From assembly GCF_001905345.1 (NCBI RefSeq), contig NZ_LFBV01000001.1, positions 1,954,838 to 2,018,837 of the forward strand: a stretch of DNA of 64,000 nt. Direction: 5' to 3'. Position numbers and translations under genes: made by a program. How positions within the stretch are numbered: position 1 is the stretch's first letter; each line of letters begins with the position of its first letter. The notes beneath the pieces are model-generated. The model made no database searches. It was not told the origin of the DNA and worked only from the letters and a program-made list of their open reading frames with translations. The DNA comes from Streptomyces uncialis. Lineage in GTDB: Bacteria > Actinomycetota > Actinomycetes > Streptomycetales > Streptomycetaceae. This document shows, in pieces, positions 63,650 to 64,000 of the stretch.

Positions 63650-64000
63650 TCAGTTCTTGCGGTGGTTGATCTCGTCGGTCAGCTGGGGCAGGACCTTGAA
63701 CAGGTCACCCACCACACCGAAGTCCACCAGATCGAAGATCGGCGCCTCCGCGTCCTTGTTCACCGCCACGATCGTCTTCGACGTCTGCATCCCCGCCCGG
63801 TGCTGGATCGCCCCCGAGATCCCGTTCGCCACATACAACTGCGGCGACACACTCTTCCCCGTCTGACCCACCTGACCCGCATGCGGATACCAGCCCGCGT
63901 CCACCGCCGCCCGCGACGCCCCCACCGCACCACCCAGCGCATCCGCCAGAGCCTCCACCACCCCGAAGCCCTCCGCACCCCCCACACCACGACCACCCGA
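63650..64000 (-). CDS. etfA: Electron transfer flavoprotein alpha subunit, 3' part
   Basis: 116 C-terminal residues; the gene continues beyond the right edge. The FAD-binding domain is clear: [56 protein letters not shown] and [14 protein letters not shown]. Shuttles electrons from acyl-CoA dehydrogenases to the membrane. Upstream etfB is expected outside the window. Confidence 0.93.
   Translation of the reverse strand, partial: SGGRGVGGAEGFGVVEALADALGGAVGASRAAVDAGWYPHAGQVGQTGKSVSPQLYVANGISGAIQHRAGMQTSKTIVAVNKDAEAPIFDLVDFGVVGDLFKVLPQLTDEINHRKN

Overview
The window is high-GC DNA with codon use, GTG/TTG starts, ATGA-overlapped operons and gene content typical of a Streptomyces chromosome core. 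Diagnostic genes are nucS, filP and scy (intermediate-filament-like polarity proteins), icmA, the GlgE/TreS/Pep2/GlgB alpha-glucan operon, and DUF6230/DUF6114 genes. From memory, the gene order matches the S. coelicolor stretch around SCO5388 (nucS) to about SCO5443 (glgE). I found no tRNA, rRNA, CRISPR array, IS transposase or phage gene.

Layout. 1-3.6 kb: nucS, two small conserved actinobacterial proteins and a luciferase-like monooxygenase. 3.6-7.7 kb: two tandem ATPase/permease ABC-2 exporter pairs. 7.9-13 kb: filP and the giant coiled-coil gene scy. 13.9-16.7 kb: methylmalonyl-CoA epimerase, an acetyl-CoA acetyltransferase and meaB. 17.4-20.4 kb: a divergent PepSY protein / OmpR-type two-component unit with unusually acidic tracts. 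20.5-27.8 kb: MarR regulators, three adjacent AIM24-family genes, two DUF3817 membrane proteins, a thiamine-binding-like protein, an ArsR-like regulator and an MFS transporter. 27.9-29.6 kb: icmA behind a perfect 22-bp palindrome. 30.4-32.3 kb: a P450/MarR divergent pair. 32.6-37.3 kb: a thioredoxin-TPR protein and a DUF6230/DUF6114/large secreted protein cassette. 37.4-43.6 kb: pyk, ackA, pta and pfkA. 44.3-48.4 kb: a CitA/DcuS-type two-component system divergent from dctA. 48.6-54.9 kb: an imine-reductase-like gene, merR-thioredoxin, a VOC protein, a RibD-like reductase and a HelD/HelR-like RNA polymerase motor. 55-63.2 kb: glgB, pep2, treS and glgE. Right edge: the 3' part of etfA.

How the genes work together. 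icmA, mce and meaB all belong to B12-dependent acyl-CoA mutase metabolism, which feeds methylmalonyl-/isobutyryl-CoA to catabolism and polyketide precursors. pfkA, pyk, pta and ackA form a glycolysis/overflow cluster beside a C4-dicarboxylate uptake system. treS, pep2, glgE and glgB turn trehalose into branched alpha-glucan through maltose-1-phosphate.

The most unusual non-coding content is a family of interspersed GC-rich repeats built on the box GCGCAGTTCCCCGCGC. It occupies five intergenic regions, always abutting gene 3' ends and three times between convergent genes. Three of these arrays contain a 246-277 bp element flanked by long inverted copies of the box (MITE-like). Several strong convergent terminators and several perfect operator-like palindromes are also visible.
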